64,000 nucleotides of DNA from Rhinopomastus cyanomelas (GCA_013400115.1 VXBP01002224.1:622110-686109); one strand, 5' to 3'. Positions 46,240-61,190 are shown, counted from the stretch's first letter. Program-made: numbers and translations. Notes: generated by a model from the letters alone, not told the origin.

Positions 46240-49200
46240 AGTGTTTTGCTTCGGTATTTTCTAAATTAAATGCTTGACTTTTTTCTTTTCCAAAATGAAA
46301 GGGGACAAAAATAAAGATCTTATAAAGCAGCAACAGGCATTCTGTTTGAGACTGAATTAAAACCTTTCACAAAATTTAAGAACTCTCCTCCTAATCCCCT
46401 CCGTTTTCTCCAAAGGAACCTCTGCTTTTAGTTTCATTAGGTCTGTGTTTATTTTTCATCTTTGAGAGGGAGAGGTCCAGTAGCAAACCAATAAACTCAC
46501 CATTCATCCAGTTCTGCTCCCAACCCTTATTTCCTTATTCACAGGGGGAAAACTGCAGAGATTTTAAACCCTTTCAGATGTACTCCAGTTTCTTCAGGGC
46601 TGAAGGTGCAGTGCAGGCATCTCTGCAGCCAACAATAACAAAAACTAATGCCAGCTTGGTGTGTTTCCACGGCCATGGTGCCCCAGAATCTCCTCTTACA
46701 TCCACATGCTCCTTCCCTCCAAAGCCAACTCTTCACCAAGGAGGGGAAAGAGGGAAGGGAGGAGGGAAAGGAGGGAATGAAGGAGGGAAGGAGGAAGGAC
46801 AGTTCAGATAACGCTCAATAGATTTTGTTTCAAAGGGAGAAAAGAAACGGGGGGAAGTGTTTCTGCCCTTTCATTCTCTCCCCACTTTCCTTTTTTTTCC
46901 CTGGGTCTACTTACTCATCCCCTGTGGTTACTGGTGAAACTATTTCATTACAGAGGGGAGAGAGGTAGTACAGGGATCATTGTTGCACAACCTGCAGCCA
47001 CCAGTATCAAGCTGGTGTTCCCAGGGCTGTAAGGGCAAAGCGGAGCAGTGTTTTCCTACAAACACTAAAAACACACCCAAGCCTTGTGCTTGGGCTGGCG
47101 TGGCAGTACATGACACCAGCAGACCACATACACTGGACTCCACCTGGCATCCACAGCAGCTTTGGCCAACTGCATGCTCATGGCCAGCACTGCCCGAGGT
47201 GCTGCAGAGGTTGGGAGGGCTCCCAGAAGGTTGAAGGAGCACCCATAAGAACATCTCAGGGGCAGAGGAAAGCAGGATCTGAGTACCTGCAGGCTTTGTG
47301 GCTGCAGAGCATCCTCTTCACAGGGCATGCTCATCTGCGCTCCAGCTGCATACACTAGCACACAGCCACTTGTGTCCATAACTCCTCGTCTTTTCTATGT
47401 GACTCCTTGAGAAAAGGGAGTCTCAATCTTCCTAGGAGACACCCTTTGTGTACTGATGGCAACGATGAAACTACTTTTTGCAAGAAGAAGTAATCAGAGA
47501 CTGAATGTCTCTCATACTTCAGGACATTTCCCTTCATTTATATAACCTTGCATGACCTTCTGTGTAGCTTGACGTGGTGGTGTCTCCCTGGCCATCACTG
47601 ATGATGGTGGCGTGAAAGTCAAGACCTGGCAAGCTGGACAAGCGAAACCCTCTGAGAGGGTTCCTTGAAAGGAACTCACTACAGGTACCTTGGTGTAAAG
47701 GGGGTACCTCCTTTATGTAATGCAGCTTGGTCACTCAAAAGAGTGAGCCCTCCCAAGGTTACCGCTCCGTTGCACAGCAGCTCCTGGCAGATAGGATTGC
47801 TGTGTTCCTGTGGCACTGTAACATACTTCAGAGGAAAAGGTTCTTCCTCCCCTGGGGAACAAAGGAAGAGACTCCAGCAGTGGCACCCAGCAAGACTGCC
47901 CAGCCCAGACAGGCACCTGACTGCACATCTAATCCCATTGCCCAGCCTCCCAACAGAATTTCATTTGCAAAAGCCTCTGATCTGCAGAAATACTGATCAG
48001 TCCCAGCTCCCACTGATACGATCAGGAACCACAAGCACTGAGATACTGAAGAAACAGAGCAGTATCGCCAGCCTTTGCCTCTCTCTACCCCATTTACAAG
48101 CGTGGCTCAGCCTCTTAGGGACCATAACTGAGTCTTTATGAAGCCCTTGGATGGGTTTTACTGCAAAAAAAAAGCTATGAATGAACATGCACGATTACAC
48201 CGGGACAATAGCCTAAACTTAACAATCGCTTCCTGCAATTGTCCGAGGCAGCCTTAGAACCAAGAATCACCGCATGATAAATCCTTGTTAGTCATTTACC
48301 ATCGTTAATCTATACTGTCAGAATGAATTAAGTGCAGAGGAGCATGCTCATTACAATGCAGAGGACACTAGCTTCAATTACCACGACTTCAAAGCAAACA
48401 CTGCCAGTTAACCGACCTCAGTCACCATACATGGCTGTTGGAGGAGAGCTCTGTTAGCTGATGGCACCGAGGTCCGCTTCGCAAGTTCTGCAGTTACAAG
48501 GCTGGCATTATATCATTGGTTTTCCAAATTCCTCTCTATTTCTATCCACATTAGTCAGGTCTACAGAACATTTTTTCCACCGCCTATGACTCGCTTTAAA
48601 ATAGGGGTGACCCGTTTTGTCAATACGTAGCGACCCGGCTTTATTTATAGAACACTTCAAATTAGATGGCAAAAGCTCCCACTGTCCCTTTATGCCTTTT
48701 TCATATTGCATTGAACAGCTACTTATTCATTTTACTTACCGGCCAGGGCTGTGTTTTCATAGCTTGTGGTTCCCATTTCAATATTATTTTATGTCATTTT
48801 CTGGATGGCTAGGATTATGGAATAAACCTAAACACCTGGACAGCTGGTGAGGCACTGGGAGAGCAGCTAGCAGTGTTGTAGAGGCCCGCAACTCCCAGCG
48901 ACAAATGTAGCCCTCTTGTCGTCTGGCATAAAAACACCCCAACCCCATCAGTTCCCTCCTGAGACTCTCCATACGAAACCCAGCAGGCAGGCTGCCCACT
49001 CGCTCGGGCTGTTAGTAGCTCCTGCAGAGGGGAACAGATGAAGGTCACACAGCATGGAGACAGCACGGTAGGAAGAAGCACTCTTGTAGTGAAGCTGTAA
49101 CAGCACTGGAGTGGGCTACACTGTGAGGCTGTGGCATCTCTAGCGTCAGAGGTTTTAAGAAGCCAGGGTACCCCGTGCGGAGTATCTGGGGTGCTGAACA

Positions 49201-52200
49201 TCACTGTAGGGTATCTCCTGCTGCGGGATAAGCCTTGCAAAATGCACCTTTGCTTCTCTTCAAAACTGGCAATCCAAAGGCAAGAAGCCTGAGAAGTTAC
49301 GAGGTGAGGAGTTTAGTCGCTCAGGAGATGGGAAATTCAAGTCTATGGTGCCCATGGCAACTGCTATTTGTCCAGGGTGCATGGAACATTAACCTTCACT
49401 CCATATGCGGAAACAGAAGACTATTATGGGATGTATCACATATAAATGCATATTTCATGCAGAAGGCACTCTGCAAGGGCTACTGTGGAAACAATAATTT
49501 AATTTCCTGACTGCACAGCAAGTAGGTTCGTGTACAAGCAGCTCTTCTGAGACACGAGCTATCATCAGAGCTCCCAGCTCATCCCCTCAGTTCAGGCAGG
49601 AAAGATCCAAGGTCTGGGTTTCACCACAGTATCACATCCTGCCTTACAGGCTGCTGCTGAGATTTTGTTTTGAGAAACGCTGGTTTAGGGAATGTTGTGA
49701 CGTTTCTTCCAGTTGTTGGGTCAACAAGAATTCTGCATGTCTTGTATGTTTTTCTTTCAAGCAACTAAAGCAACATTCTTTGCTCAAGAAGGCAGAAGTC
49801 CAGTTCTTCTCAGTGATCAGTTTATCTGAACGCGAGAGCCAAACCATTGCTGAGTTAGACAGCAAATGCGTTATCAAAATCTAAGAGATTTGTGGCTGTC
49901 TTGAGCTGAATTTATCCAGGGCTGGGTGCTGAGGAGTGAGATTACTCACAGAAATAGCCAAAACCAAAGCCAGCCAGAGAGACAGCAGCCCTGTGGATGA
50001 AATTGTTGTCCTTAAAGTCTCAACTTTTACATGATCTTGGAGAACTGCTGACTGGTGCATCTATCGTTGCTAAGATTTGGCAGACAGGAATTTATGAATA
50101 TGGAAACCAAGAGCAGAAATGTAATAGCTAAGGAGATTAAAAAGCTGTGGGGGTGGGGGCAGCCACGTAAAGAAGAACCAGTTTAATAAAAATGGTTTCT
50201 ATCCTTTGTCACCACCATGCAACAGAAGCAAGCAGTCTGCTTGGTGGTGACCTCCCCCTTCCCTGAGGCACTTTGGAGGTGCCACATGCTGTCTGCACTC
50301 AGAAGAGGCATAGATCCCTTCACCACAGCCCACAGAGGCAGGTGAGGTTTCTCTGCTGGGACTTTGCTGCTCCCCAGCACAACCATGCCACATCCCTTCC
50401 TTGGGGCTTTAGGCAGAGACGGGCCGCAGCATACAAGGATTTTGAAGCCTCAGGCATTAGGAAGAGCTTGTACTAGTGGCAGCACACTGGGTACCAGAGC
50501 GAGTAGGCAGGCAAACCCAGTAGCCAGCACCCCTACATGGAATTTTTCAGCAGGAGTGGGGCCAGACTCCAAAGCAGCCCATTACTCTTAATAAAGTGAT
50601 TTAGCACATCCATAGCACCAACCAGCATAGCTCAGGTCTGACCTGTGTCACCGCTTCACAGGCCAAACTCCATCCTTGCACACGGAGGGGCTCATGGAGT
50701 CCGCAAGAGCAGCAGCACGCTCCTGGGCAGGCTCAGACACCTGCATGCCACAGGGTAGTAAGTGCCACTGCAGGTTCCCCATCCTCACCCAGTGCCTCAC
50801 CACACAGGAAGTTTGAGCAGCTGGTGTGACGGTGCCTGGGGGCTGTCTGCACTGATGGGGCTCTCTGCAGAGGCAAGGAGGTGAGCACTATGAAACACAG
50901 TAAAACTCCCCTCCTGAGAAGCAGTATCCTCACACAGCACTGTGTGAGAGTTCGTCCATCCAATAGCTTTGGACATATCGTACCAAGTCAAGGCCACATT
51001 TATCTAGCAGCAATCCAAAGCAAAGGGATCTCCCACTGCGGAGAAGATTGGTGGTTCCTTCACCTGCACTTCAAACTAAGAGTGCTCACGTGAACTCCCT
51101 CTGCCAGATGATTACTGTAGGGCTGTCACAGAGCACAGCGCATAGGCAAAGCCAAGCTGAAGGCACAGCTCCAACTGGCAGCCTGGGCACGCTGCACAGC
51201 CTGGTTCACTCCTGGCACCTGGAGATGTGGTGAGCAGAAAGCAGTGTTGCCTTTCCATGGCTGATTTAGATGTCAGGCTTGCCCAAGGGACCTGCACTGT
51301 GACTTGTGGACCACCCACCACTCAGACATGAGCTAATCTACATTCTGACTACCCTCTTTCTCCTTGCTGAAATCTTTTAAAACCCCAAAATCAACTCCAA
51401 AACAGAGGCAGAGTGAGAGGCCTCACCAGCAACAGTCACCTTATAGACTTGAAACTCCCCAAAGAACCATAAAAGCCATAAAGAAATAATTTGACATTAA
51501 GGAAATAAATTATAAGGTAGGATTTTTACAAATACCTACTGAGGACAACAAGGGAGGGGTGCCAGGTTCAGACCAGCTGATGAAGAGCCACATCGTAACA
51601 CCAACATCCTTCAGGTGACATCCTGACCAGGGAAGGGGAGGACTCCCAAGAGCAGCGCTGCCCTTTTCTCCACAGAGACACAAGCACTCTTGTCCCACAG
51701 GACTTGTGCCAACCCCAGACCAGGTGCACAAGGGCTGGGATGAAGTCACGTGCCTCATTTCCAGAGATCTGTTAGTAACCTTGGACTCTTCTCACTGAAA
51801 ACATCTTAAATACGAGCTATTCCTCTTCAGGGAGAAGTGAGGATTTGATACTGCGCAGCAGTGATCAGCTGAACAAGCCAAATCTTGAAAAACATCTGTT
51901 TTCACAGGCAGGTTCAGCAATTAATCTGGCCAGACACCTCCACAATATCCATATATTGACCTGAGCTAAGGCAGATTTGAACACTGCTGAAAAACCCCAC
52001 CCTCTAAATTATTTCCATTTCCGAATCTCTGACCCGCTGCTTATGGAAAGGGAAAGAACTGCAGTGATGGGGTAAAAGTGTTTGTTACCTTTCTGCTCTA
52101 ACAGCTCTAACAGTGATGGCTTCACCGCTCGTGCTTACTGCTAATCAAGAGCAGCTCCGCGGGAGGAATCATTCTGGCCACAAAGCTTGTGCTAAATCAA

Positions 52201-53785
52201 GACACTAGATTTTCCTAACTGCTTGAAAGCCATCGCCCAGGCCAACTCACTCGCAGTCTGTTGCTGGCTAGAAGTGTCCCTTTTCTCAGAGTTTGCTCTT
52301 TTTCCTTACGAGTGCTCACGTTCCACCCGGCACCTCTTCTGCAGAGCAGCAAAGTCAAAGCATTTAGCAAGCTCTGCTGGCCTCGTGTTTCAGGAGTTTC
52401 CTCAAAAGCAGCTCAGGCTACTCTGCCAGCTAATCTTTCCAGCCCGCAGCTACAGAGCAAAGCACAGTTGTGGACCCGTGTCAAAGGTACATTTGTTAAC
52501 ACATTTCCCCCGGAGTGCTAATTAACATTTACATCAAGTACTAGGAGGGTGAAAAAGCTTCCACAAAAACACACTGCACGCAAAGGCAAGGAGCTCACTC
52601 CCTCTCCCCCCCACGCGCAGTGTAGTGTTTGCCCTTCAGGAGCTGGGGAAAATCCAGTTTGTTTTGTAATCTTCTGTTGGCTAAAATCAGATATTTCTGC
52701 AAGTTAATAACTAACCAGCTTCTTTTTATGTAAAAGCCTACAAGTGCATTTAAAATTCTATGAAAGCAAGGCCCTGCTGGCACTGGTGCGAGCCAGCCCG
52801 AGCGCACGTTGCAGAGCTGAGTCACAGCACGGGCACTCCTCAGCCTAATTACAGAGGGTGACAATATTTTATGATTTCATAGGAAACATCATAAAAGAGC
52901 ACCAACACACTTTAGCTTGCATCTTGAAACAAGACCGAACCCTCCTAAACACTAAGATAGGCAAGACAAACGCAAACGTTTGCCGCTTTGATCTCCAGTT
53001 GCCACATTCGGGGATGCTGACAAAGACACGCTGATGTTTGTACCCACAGCATGATGCAGACCTTCCCTGCAAACACCAATTTGCATTTGGGGAGAAAGGC
53101 AGAAGGTGCAGGCAGCAGCCAAACAGCACGTCAGTGAGCTGTTCTCAGGATTTCTTGCAACTTACTGGGAAAAATGGGGGAACATTTTTATCACTGCAGG
53201 GAATAGAGTGTAGGGTTGAAAAAACACTTTAGGCTTTTCCCAGGGGGCATAAAAAAGGAAGTTTTTTCTAATTTTTAAAGGAAAAACCAGAAAATGCCAG
53301 GTTCACTGAAGGAAAATCATGAACCATGAAACAGTAGCGTGCAAATCCTCATCTGTTCTGTGAACATCTAGGCCATGGGAGAGTGCATGTTGTTGTTCAA
53401 TGCATTCTTTCCTGCCACAAGCATGCATCCTGCCCAGGAACCCATCTCAGCCCCTAAAACAGTGCCAATATTCTTGAAACAAGGCACACGTGCAGGCACA
53501 GAAGAGAGCAAGAGGTACCACCACATGGCACTTTCAGAAACCACTTGCTAACTTGCCTTGTCCACAGAAATCAGAGATTAATAGTCCATGCTATGAACAC
53601 GCAGTCGTTTTGTCTAGGGTTCTGTGAAGATGTTTTGTTATTGTTGCCCACCCCCACCAAATATTTGGGGCGAATAATTTCCAGCTCCAGTGTTCACAAA
53701 CTGCTCTCATTGTTTCATCCCCCAACCCTTTTTGGTGGATTTTTTTTTAAAGTGTTGCTGACTTCTGCCTTTTCACTGGGTGGCA
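46240..53785. other. Upstream intergenic, no gene recognised
   Basis: Moderately GC-rich, with the purine tract at 46739 and overlapping chance frames around 46940-48140. The block 48240-48850 has several TAAT-type words and looks unlike the flanks. Confidence 0.55.
46739..46801. repeat. Purine-only GGGA/GGAAGG tract
   Basis: About 60 bases are almost all G or A on the plus strand, built from GAGGGAAGG-type units with several GGG runs. Such tracts can form triplex DNA or G-quadruplexes. Confidence 0.9.
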
Positions 53786-54028
53786 CAGAATGACAGAGCA
53801 TTAGGGATTGGAAGGGACCTCGAAAGATCATCTAGTCCAATCCCCCTGACACAGCAGGATCACCTAGACCAAGTCACACAGGAACACATCCAGGTGGGTT
53901 TTAGAGAAGGAGACTCCACAACCCCCCTGGGCAGCCTGTTCCAGCTCTCCGTCACCCTCACTGGGAAGAAAGTCCTTCTGATATTTATGTGGAACCCCCA
54001 ATGTTCCAGCTTGCACCCACTGCCCCTC
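53786..54028 (-). mobile_element. CR1 LINE 3' fragment
   Basis: Read on the plus strand it begins at the degenerated tail (AATGACAGAGCATTAGGG), then GATTGGAAGGGACCTCGAAAG, CCCCTGACACAGCAGGATC and GACCAAGTCACACAGG. It continues CTCCACAACCCCCCTGGGC, TTCCAGC, and TATTTATGTGGAACCCCC to CACCCACTGCCCC. This is the same lineage as 20878 (GTGTCAG on the element strand) but 5'-truncated to about 240 bp. A short deletion removes the AAACGTCTCCAGT block. Confidence 0.95.
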
Positions 54029-57000
54029 CAGCTTTGTAAACAAGAAAATCAAACCAGCAAACAGCAAGTGAAGCAGCAATGCACATTTTTGCTGGAGGTA
54101 CTCAAGTGAAGGACCTAAGCGCTAATGAGACCGAGCGAGCTGTACCATGGGAGATGCCCCAAGCAAACAGTATCGAGCAGATGTTCCAACAAGACAAGGT
54201 GTGTTTCTTCCACTCGATCAGCTCTTGAAACCAAACATTCTTTTCACTACTTACACACATGTCTGTGTTCACTGGGAACACTTTTCTAGGAGCAGCAAAC
54301 AGATATTTTGCCAGTTTCCTAAGTTTCCTCATCTTAACTTCCAGTAATTCCTATCTTGAAAAGGCAAACCTGAGCTGAAATCTCAACCAGCACAGGACTT
54401 CCCAGAGACTCTTCCTCTGAAGCATGAATCCAAAGGACTGAAATCCTGGCCTCAGCACAGGCAACAGCAAAACTTCCACCGGTCCCCTTCAACATTTGTG
54501 AAGACAGAAAGGCCCCCAGTATTTTCTGGGAAACCAAAATGGAGGTGGAAGAGCCCAGCTCTCAAAATATTAGCAATTTGATTTCATATAACAGGATGAG
54601 ATGAATATAAACATGCTAGCCTGTCCAAACTGGACATCTTTCCAATGTCAAGCACAGGAAACAACGAGGTTTTTTTACAGACAGGATGTCAGAGGTCCCC
54701 CCCGCCCCGTGTTTAGATGTGAGCCGAGGACAATGTTGGTAGGCGCGATCAGATTACAAACACAAGCGGACAGAAAACAATCTCCACACGTCACTGCCAC
54801 TGCGTGGGGTTTGACAAGGAGCACAGCTCTCCCATCAGGAAGGTTCAACGCTCTCAAACGAGCCCAAGTTAGTCCTTATCTCACCCTGTGCTCGTGGTTT
54901 TACTAAACATGTCTGACCTGCAAAGCTTCAAGCGGTGGCTTTGCTAAAACTGCAAGAAGTTTCTGGGTTTGCCGAGCGCCTAAGAAAACTATTTTGGTAG
55001 TTCCCACAGGCACAGAAACCTGTAGTTAGATATTTGAAACTTGCAGCGAGGTGGATGACAGTCACCTAACCGCACACGTTACCGTTTCATTTCTATTTCT
55101 AACGTTCAGCACAACCTTGCTGTAAGGAATTTCTGAAGTTGTTTACAAAGACCGATGCAGAGGTTGCGTTCAGTCCGGTCCAAGGGCAGTGGCTCACTGA
55201 ATTCACTTGTAAACAGCAGAAGGAGAGAGTATTTTCTGTAATTGGGGTGAAAATAAAAGTCCTCACCTTGCACCAAGGACCATTAGACACAGGGCTGGCT
55301 TCGAAAATGTCTGCTTCTTCGTTTTCTTCCATGTCTGATAGTTGCAAAACTTTGGTCTCAAATGAAAAACATTGAATCGCCCTCAGGGCAAAACCAAACC
55401 ATGCAGGCTCTAGTATCCCAGTTTGCGAAACCCCTGCAGCAAGCCACGCGTCAGTTTTATGGTCACTGGTCTAATCCAAGGTTGCAGATCCCAGTGCCTC
55501 GCTGGATTTCACAGAGGTTGGCCTTTCCTTTAAACCTTGATCGTTCCTCTTGTCAGACATTTGTCTCCTTCAGACCTTCCCTTTGGATGCAGGTTTTGCT
55601 AAATGTTTACTGCTTCCCAGGCACTGCAGGAGAACTGACACTGAACCTCTGATCATCTCCGGAGAAGCCTGACAATGGAGTGCAATACGTGGCCACACCT
55701 CTCTGCTGGCCTAGACCATAAAATCAGAAGCAAGGTCACCCAGCAACCAGCCATTTCACGTCACTAGAGTAATAAAGCCAACTTACATTCAACTTATTGC
55801 TTGGGTAGATAAATATGATTATTAGAGGAAAGCAATCCACAGAAAGTGGCAGGAGACTAACTGTTCTGAGATGCATTCATATGCATTGATGCAAAGCTCT
55901 CAGCAGACCCGTGTGGGTCACACACGAAACCACAGAGCTCTGTTTGCAACTCCAGGGGGTCAAATCTGTAAGCATGTCTGCCAGAGGATGAGGAGAGAGA
56001 ACCAGCAGGCTGCGTGGGTAAAACCCAGAAGGTCCCCTTCTGCCAAGCCCCCGAGCCATTCAGGCACTGGCGAAGATGCGGTCTGCCACATGCTCAGCTT
56101 AAAATGTTCCACTCTCCAAAGTCTACATGAACTAGGGATGAACTGACACAGCAGCCCTCAGTTCCCTGACAGAACTGGAAAAATCAGGCTACACCATAGG
56201 ACTGCCTAAAGGAGCTCTCTCGAGCAAATGGATTAACCATTGGAACGTGCTCAACGTACAGAGCGACGTTTCTCTTCAAACACACGGCGCGTGTTAGGGA
56301 GAGGGGCTGCAAGAAGCACAAGCACAAGCAGGTAACAAAAGATCGATCCTCTTCGTTCTGTTTACAGTGCGTATCAGGCAGCGCCATTGCAGAGAGCTCG
56401 TGCCCGAAGATGTCGAAACGGACTGTTATCTCTGGCATCTACTGAAAGACACACATGGCTTCATTTCCACTGCAGTCACTTGGGAAAGGCCCCTCTTTAA
56501 GAACCCCCAGAACAGAGGAGCCCAGGGTCACTGTCTACTCTGGAAAAGCAAGGCCACTTTTTCCCCTCTCTAGTTTGTGACCTTTCTTACTGAACAAATA
56601 CCTAATTCATAAATATCTGTAGGACAGGAGACAACATTATTACTGGCTTCCTGGTGGTATCTGTGCAGAAAGATTAAAGTTAGTTCTGTCAAAATATAAA
56701 ATATTGGAATTAAACCTTCAGACCAGCAGCATCATTTAAAATGGGTGACACAGGGATCTGGTTTGTAAGCCTCTTCCTGTCACTGAAGTACAAAGTGTCC
56801 CAGTGGTTTGCTCAGGATCATATTCCTAATTATAAACTCACCTTTTCATTAAACAGGTTAGATCCCCTGAAATATTTCTCAGTGATTTAATTAAAACCGG
56901 TCTTTAAGGAGTCAGACTGCATTTTACAAAGTCATCAGTAATTAAAAGTGTCTATCTAGGCTATGAGATCTGTAGCTACAGGCCTTCAACACTGACAGCA

Positions 57001-60000
57001 GAATATTTCTAGCGGTGAGCCAGGTGTACGGGCTGCTGACTACGTGTTTCTTTCAAAGAAGTGAAGCCAAATATACAAACGAAACAGGCGAGAAGTTTGG
57101 GGGCAGAGCTACCTCTGTGGAGAGATGACAGAGAAGAGGGCATGAGTGCAGCGTGCGAAACCAGCAGCCTAGTCTGTCTTTGCCATTGATTCAGGGATTT
57201 TTGAAAGGCAAATCAAAAGCACCGTGCCTCAGTTTCCCCATCTGTCTGCAAAATTAGCAGTACTCAGTGGAGTGGAGAGGAACAGCCGGCTGTGCACTGA
57301 AGAGAGTCAATGTCTTCATCACACCTGCATCTCTGGCTACCGACAGGTAGACTCATTCTATTTGCAAGGAACAGCAAAGCTGCCTTAGCCCCACAGGTGT
57401 GGGCACAAGCGTGACACCACCCCGGCCTTCTCCCAGCGATCGTCACAAGTCTCCAGTCCTTGAGGCCCTGGGCACATCGTTCCTCTGTAGCAGCAGAGTG
57501 AGTCTTCCCTATTTTGACACAACTGGAGGCTCACACGGACTCGCTGTTCAAACCGGTGGATAGACAGCAGATAACCAGGTGAGATAGTCCCTTCCCAGCT
57601 GGAAACTTCTGCTACACAGTGACTGCTGCTTACAAATATTCCCCAGGTGTAAATCTCACTTTCTGTGATTTTCTGCTTTTTCTTAGCGCCAAAGAGCTTT
57701 CACAGGGCAGAACCAACAGCCTCTCAAGAGCTGATTCTGGCTCAGAGCTGCTGGGAGGTAACCATGGGGCACCTTTGGCCAGCCTCCTGCCCAGCCCAGC
57801 AGTCAGCTCAGTTTCAGGCAGGGTGTAAGACAGGGAGTAGGATGGGGGAAACCAAGCTTTGCCCCAGTTATTCACAGGGACTGCCTATGACAGCAACCTT
57901 TTTTCCAGAATTCCTTCTGCTCTCTTCGGCAAAGATGTCTGATGACTAATTGCCTGCTGAACTTTAAGAGAGCAAGTGAGGAGCCTGCCTGAAATATCAA
58001 ATAGCTTTGCATTTGGGGTTGGGTTTTTTTCTGGTTTCCCTTTACAGGTCACCCATTTAGTGACATAGCAGCCATGTCCCAGAGTAGGCAAAATTATCCT
58101 TCTGAAGTTTGCTTGCGTTAAACAGCGAGCAGAGTCCTGTATCTCATTATCCACGTAGGTGTCCGTGCCGTGTCTTCTGCTTTGATTACATTCCGCGGCA
58201 GTAATTTTCACAGGGGTTTTTTTTGTTTTGAATTAGCCATTTCCTAATTTAAAACAGAGCAATCAAAGGAAACACTTTCCCCAGACACAGCATAAGATAA
58301 ACTTTATGGTTTCTGTGGAGAAGCAAATTCGCAGGGTTTTCAGCTTCACCCTTTAGTGTAAACCAGACAGCTGTTCTGAGCTGTGTCAGATCACAGGAAG
58401 GAGAGCCCACAGCTTGGTTTACTCCAGACTAATTTAGGAAATCAGGGCTCTACCCATGGATTAGTCACTGACTTCTTGGGCAGTGAAACAAATTTGTCTC
58501 TACGGCTGGGCTCAGCAGCTCTCCTCTGTAAACCAAGGGTGACAGCTCTTCCCATGTCAGAATGCAACGTGTGGACGGGAGGTTTTTAGCCCCAGAACAG
58601 ACCCAGAAGTGAAACTTTTCAGCCCAGTTGTACATCTGCAGTCCTGATGTCAAGGTGCACAAGGGAAGGACAGGAGAGCAAAAAGAAAAGGGATAGTGCA
58701 GATGGGTCTAAAGAAGTCTTTGAAGTCCAGGCCAGGAGTGGAGATCAGGAAGTGAGAGCTGTAATTGCAGCTGGGTATCGGTTTCCTTATTTATTTCAGG
58801 AGAGCCCAGAGCACGGTGGAGCTTCCCTCCCTCAGAAAGCAAGCAGGAGCAACCCTCACCTCTGCAGGAGAGCAGAAGGAGCTGTTAAATGGAAGGGGCC
58901 GTAGAGACAAAACAACCCGGCATTTTTATTGCACAGGCAAGCAGAAAGCACCATGGCCATGTTTTAAATGACTGCTGTTTTTTCTTGACCAGCAGGAAAG
59001 CTAAAAAGCTCTTTCTTGTTTGGTTTCCTAAGGGAATTGCACCGTGTGGCTGCTTGAGCTCCTTGCAGTAGAGCTGGTTTCAGGCAAACACAACAGAGAG
59101 ATGTCAGGTTCATGAAAATAGACGGTCTGGCAGGCAGAAGAGGTCCTACAAACACCCCACAGAGCACAAGGCTCCCAGCCAAGCTCATGCCATCAGGAAG
59201 ACCCACATGAGAAGGCACAGCGGAGCGAAGCTGCCAGATCTACTGCAATGGTGCATTTGGCTTCAGGCTGGAGTGGGTTTACCACATGCTGCCCCAAGTC
59301 TGGCAATGCTGGGCCGTTAGCGACACCCCACCACTGTTCCTACCTCCCCAGACGGGACGTTCAGCAGAACACACAGTGGATGCAAACACAACACTCAGAC
59401 CTCGCATCCCACAGGCCTTTGACCTGAGCCCTGATAAGACTGCACGTTACAGAGCCTGCCCTGGTCCGTCAGTAACAAGCTGCTGCCACAAACAGCCTCA
59501 GCAGAACTGGTTAATCGACATCTGGCTATAACTGTAATGCTACTAGTCAACAATAAACAAAGGTTTGATTTTTTTTCCTTCCTGAGACAAGCTGCAAGGC
59601 AGGGATTGGGGCTGTTATGAGAAAATATCCTCTTGGTATAGTGAAATAAACCTATCTGTTCCAGACAGAAAAGGGTCGTGAGCTGAACGCGGGGGCCAGG
59701 CTCTCACAGAAATGACTGCATCGTGAATGCTGCTGCAAAGGGGTTAGGTTTTGGTGTTTGCCAGCTACACCTTGCATGCTTGGCTGTTAGAAAATCTCTT
59801 GTTTAGGAAAGAAATCTCATTTTGAATCATACTGTGCTTATCTTTTAGCAAAAGTGGGGGCAGGATCTGAATCTGCTGGTGTTTGCAGACAGCAGTGGTG
59901 TGGTATACAGCCCAGCACAGAAAATGAGCTACAATTGTGAAATCATTGCCTAACAATTGATAAGGACAACCACTGCAATCCTCTTCCCTGCCTCTTTTTG

Positions 60001-61190
60001 GCCAGTGTTCCATTTACCACACACCACTGGATATATAGAAAAAGAGAACGGCAATATGGTTAAAGTACAAGCCACACACAGAGAAGATGGATTATTAATC
60101 TCCACGTCTCATCTGATTTCCTCTTTCACCGCAGCCATGTAACTCAGGTTTTGCAATTCTTTTCTTTCTTTCCTACTTTAGTGACTACACTTACCATCCT
60201 TCTGACAGCCCCTGCATTCTCTCAAGGAACGGGGCTTTGTAAACAGGGTCGGGGGGAAGGAGCTGAAGAGACCAAACCCTTCGAAACCAAGACACGTCGG
60301 GTACACTGAGCAAGGTGCTGCAGGAGACTCATTCAGCTTGCCTTTGCGAGATCCACTTGCCTCGTTTCAAATCCAGACAGTCACCCTCATTTCACTCTTC
60401 ATGCAGGAACTCCCTGTGGCATCACAAATGACTTGCACCATCAGATGCCAGCTCCTGATGTCAGCCGTCCCGAGAACAGTCCAGAAGACCAAAGAAATTT
60501 GATTCAGACTTTCTTGTCCAGAAAGGAAGGGCAGATATTTATAATTCATCAGTCTTCAAAATTCATGACTTGTGGGACCAGTGTTACAGCTAGCTAGGGC
60601 CAAACTGTACCAAACATCCCTATAAGCATCAAGCAGGTCACCTAACAGTTATTTTAGTGCCTTGCTGACTCAGAAGTAATATAGAGGAAAGAATAAAGAG
60701 GACAGATTGTGTTTGAGTTTAAATTTGCAGCTCACAGGCACATCAGTGATGTGCTACTAAGATGATATTTCAATTTTCAGAAGATATGATGTGCAATTCA
60801 CAGGGAATTGCTGCTCCTGTAGAAATTGAAATTGTATTTTGTCCTAATGACTCGGAATTTCTTAAGGGTAATGTGAATAGCTTCCAGTTCATCCTAACTC
60901 CTGGTTCTTCCAAATGTGTTTTATATTTCCAAGAGCAAGTAGTGTATTTGCATTAACAGAAGGAAATAATGAGCTGTAATCTGAGAGAACAGGAACTGCT
61001 AAGACAAACCAAATCACCCACAGAAATCTCCTGATACCAACATTTGCTCTTAACTTCCTGCAGAGAGGAAGGCATGACTGAACACCGAGGAGTGATCTAA
61101 AACAATGGGATGTAACCCTATAAATGTCAGTCTTTGGGGCTATAGTTGTAAAATTTCTGGCCATGTCAATACATTCTGGAGCCCTTATTA
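54029..61190. other. Upstream intergenic, nothing recognised
   Basis: No CR1, exon or RNA gene identified in about 7 kb. Open frames here are short and without motifs. Confidence 0.55.

Noticed and set aside
47665..48141. 158-codon plus-strand frame
   Set aside because: Overlapped by other open frames on both strands and without a recognisable family; low-information composition.
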